Part shown: positions 62,620 through 64,000 of the stretch, in pieces
How the letters are laid out: each line of letters opens with the position of its first letter
How positions within the stretch are numbered: the first letter of the stretch is position 1
Origin: Pholis gunnellus
Taxonomy: Eukaryota > Chordata > Actinopteri > Perciformes > Pholidae
DNA length: 64,000 nucleotides
Assembly (NCBI GenBank): GCA_910591455.2
Contig: OU342815.1
Coordinates: forward strand, 18,121,806 to 18,185,805
Direction of reading: 5' to 3'
Translations under genes and position numbers: made by a program
Notes under the pieces: generated by a model
Told to the model about the DNA's origin: nothing
The model's input: only the letters and a program-made list of their open reading frames with translations
The model's database searches: none

Positions 62620-64000
62620 GTCTAAGAGAAGGGAAGCCACGGTAACCCATAAAGACGTCCACTATCTACACTATCAACAAAAATACTCAAGTCACAATTT
62701 CTTAAAGTTAGTAAAAGAAAAGAATTCTATCACCAAGGTGCCAATTTGTATTTCTATTATAACTTTGTGTTTCTTGTAAATCGTTCAAATAATCAGTGGT
62801 TTATTATTCTTACAACATTGAAATATACTTTATTTGTAAAGCCTATAAAGGTATATGACAGATACATTGGTTGTTTCTTCAATAATTAAGCACAAATTAC
62901 ACTGTACGCTCCTTTTAAATTGAGAATTGTAATGCAGTGTTGAGCAGTATGGCTTACATTAACCAACATGTTATGGAACACCTTCCTACAATTATCAGCC
63001 TGTGTGAAAACGGCATGCTTCTCTGTGACGGCATTGTGTCTGTTTGTACATGTTATATATTTCTCTGCTGTTTGTCCAATGGGAGTAGCTGTCTATGGTG
63101 CTGAAATGCACCATGGACAGCTACTTTTGTCTGTGTCAGCCTTGGAGAGCAGATGGGCTTATCTTGTACTTCTCCTACTGTGTGGTGAAAAACAAGTAAA
63201 AAGCATTATTTTTATTTGTGAGCATTAACCTATATTTGCTTTTATCAGAGATAGCTGAAGGTTATTGAGGCTTCTACCCGTGCTCTTTGTCGACACTTAT
63301 AAACTGCCTGGGCTGTTTATAAATGCTTGTAAAATAAGGGACTTACAGTCAATAAAGAAAAAAACACATTTTACTGCAGAAATAGACTGGATGGTGATTT
63401 TGCACTTGACAACTGTGAAGCAGATCTCACATTACTTACCACCCAGTAGGAAACTGTTGCTCCGGTAGAAAAAAAGCTTTGCTTAGGTCAGAAATAGTGC
63501 AAACACATACACATTAATACACATACCAAAACTGAAAATGTTGCTAGGGCAACTGGAACATGTTAGATGGAGAGGGAGACTCAACGTCTCTGCTGCAGTG
63601 GATTCAGTGTGGGGTGGGCTAATTGACTGGACGGAAGAATTCAGGGGCTCACATGTTACTCTGCTCCATCTCGTCAGTTCAGTTCTGCAGAAACACAACA
63701 TTTCAGGTTGCAGCAACATCAGCAGCAACAGAAAGAAAAACCATGTAAGATTGTACAAAAGGATGTCCAAATCAGTTATAGGCTTGGTTTAAAGGGGCAG
63801 TGGCCAAGGCTGGCACATAGCTTAGGTTACATCTCTATTGCCAGATGTTTCTATGTTTAAATTAAGGTGTATCATTTATCTAACTAAATAAGATTTAAAA
63901 AGTAGTTTTTTGTAGCCTGATGTACAGTCTATGTGCCTCTGTAGCGCCCCCTACAATATTTCAAAAGACCAGCCCCAGTGCTACGGTTGAGCTACATTAG
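62620..64000. other. Window end, non-coding apart from one hairpin
   Basis: AT-rich non-coding DNA. The last 60 bp include GTAGCGCCCCCTAC, a motif common in fish dispersed repeats, but no element could be delimited. Open frames at 62968-63228 and 63483-63792 have no domain. Confidence 0.4.
63084..63125. repeat. 18-bp near-perfect hairpin (6-nt loop)
   Basis: AGTAGCTGTCTATGGTGC (63084-63101) and GCACCATGGACAGCTACT (63108-63125) pair at 17 of 18 positions; the exception is a G-T wobble if transcribed. The loop is TGAAAT. It is short for a microRNA precursor and the family is unknown. Confidence 0.92.

Noticed and set aside
24400..64000. Search for INHBB or GLI2 exons expected from mammalian synteny
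   Set aside because: No cystine-knot (TGF-beta type) or zinc-finger coding segment was found on either strand; any such gene would lie outside the window.

Overview
The window is nuclear DNA from a ray-finned (probably percomorph) fish. The genes have GT-AG introns, and the exons translate into vertebrate proteins. The non-coding DNA is AT-rich, full of GT/CA microsatellites, and carries degraded copies of repeats typical of teleosts (hAT MITEs, a tRNA-derived SINE, L2-like LINE fragments). No bacterial, viral or mobile-defence system is visible.

Three protein-coding genes lie head-to-tail on the + strand in the first 24.4 kb. (1) tex30 (119-1904, five coding exons, 227 aa) is an alpha/beta-hydrolase-fold protein of the TEX30/KANSL3 family. 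(2) nepro (3068-6483, nine coding exons, 479 aa) is the nucleolus and neural progenitor protein, formerly C3orf17. (3) ralb (untranslated exon 1 ending near 11282, coding exons 20838-22832, 207 aa) is a Ras-like small GTPase of the exocyst/RalBP1 pathway, with a 9.4-kb first intron and a 3' UTR of about 1.5 kb. All three models have consistent splice phases and lengths close to the human proteins (nepro is shorter in its variable middle). They act in unrelated processes; nothing suggests that they work together.

From about 24.4 kb to the end (64 kb) I find no exon of any recognisable protein. This gene desert holds microsatellites, relics of LINEs, hAT-type and other dispersed teleost repeats, a SINE with a perfect 12-bp target-site duplication, a 535-bp inverted-repeat element with TA flanks, a diverged minisatellite and two short near-perfect hairpins. 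In mammals RALB is followed by INHBB and GLI2, so the desert could be a regulatory landscape of a downstream developmental gene, but that is inference. Repeat-family names rest on recognition by eye, not on a database search.
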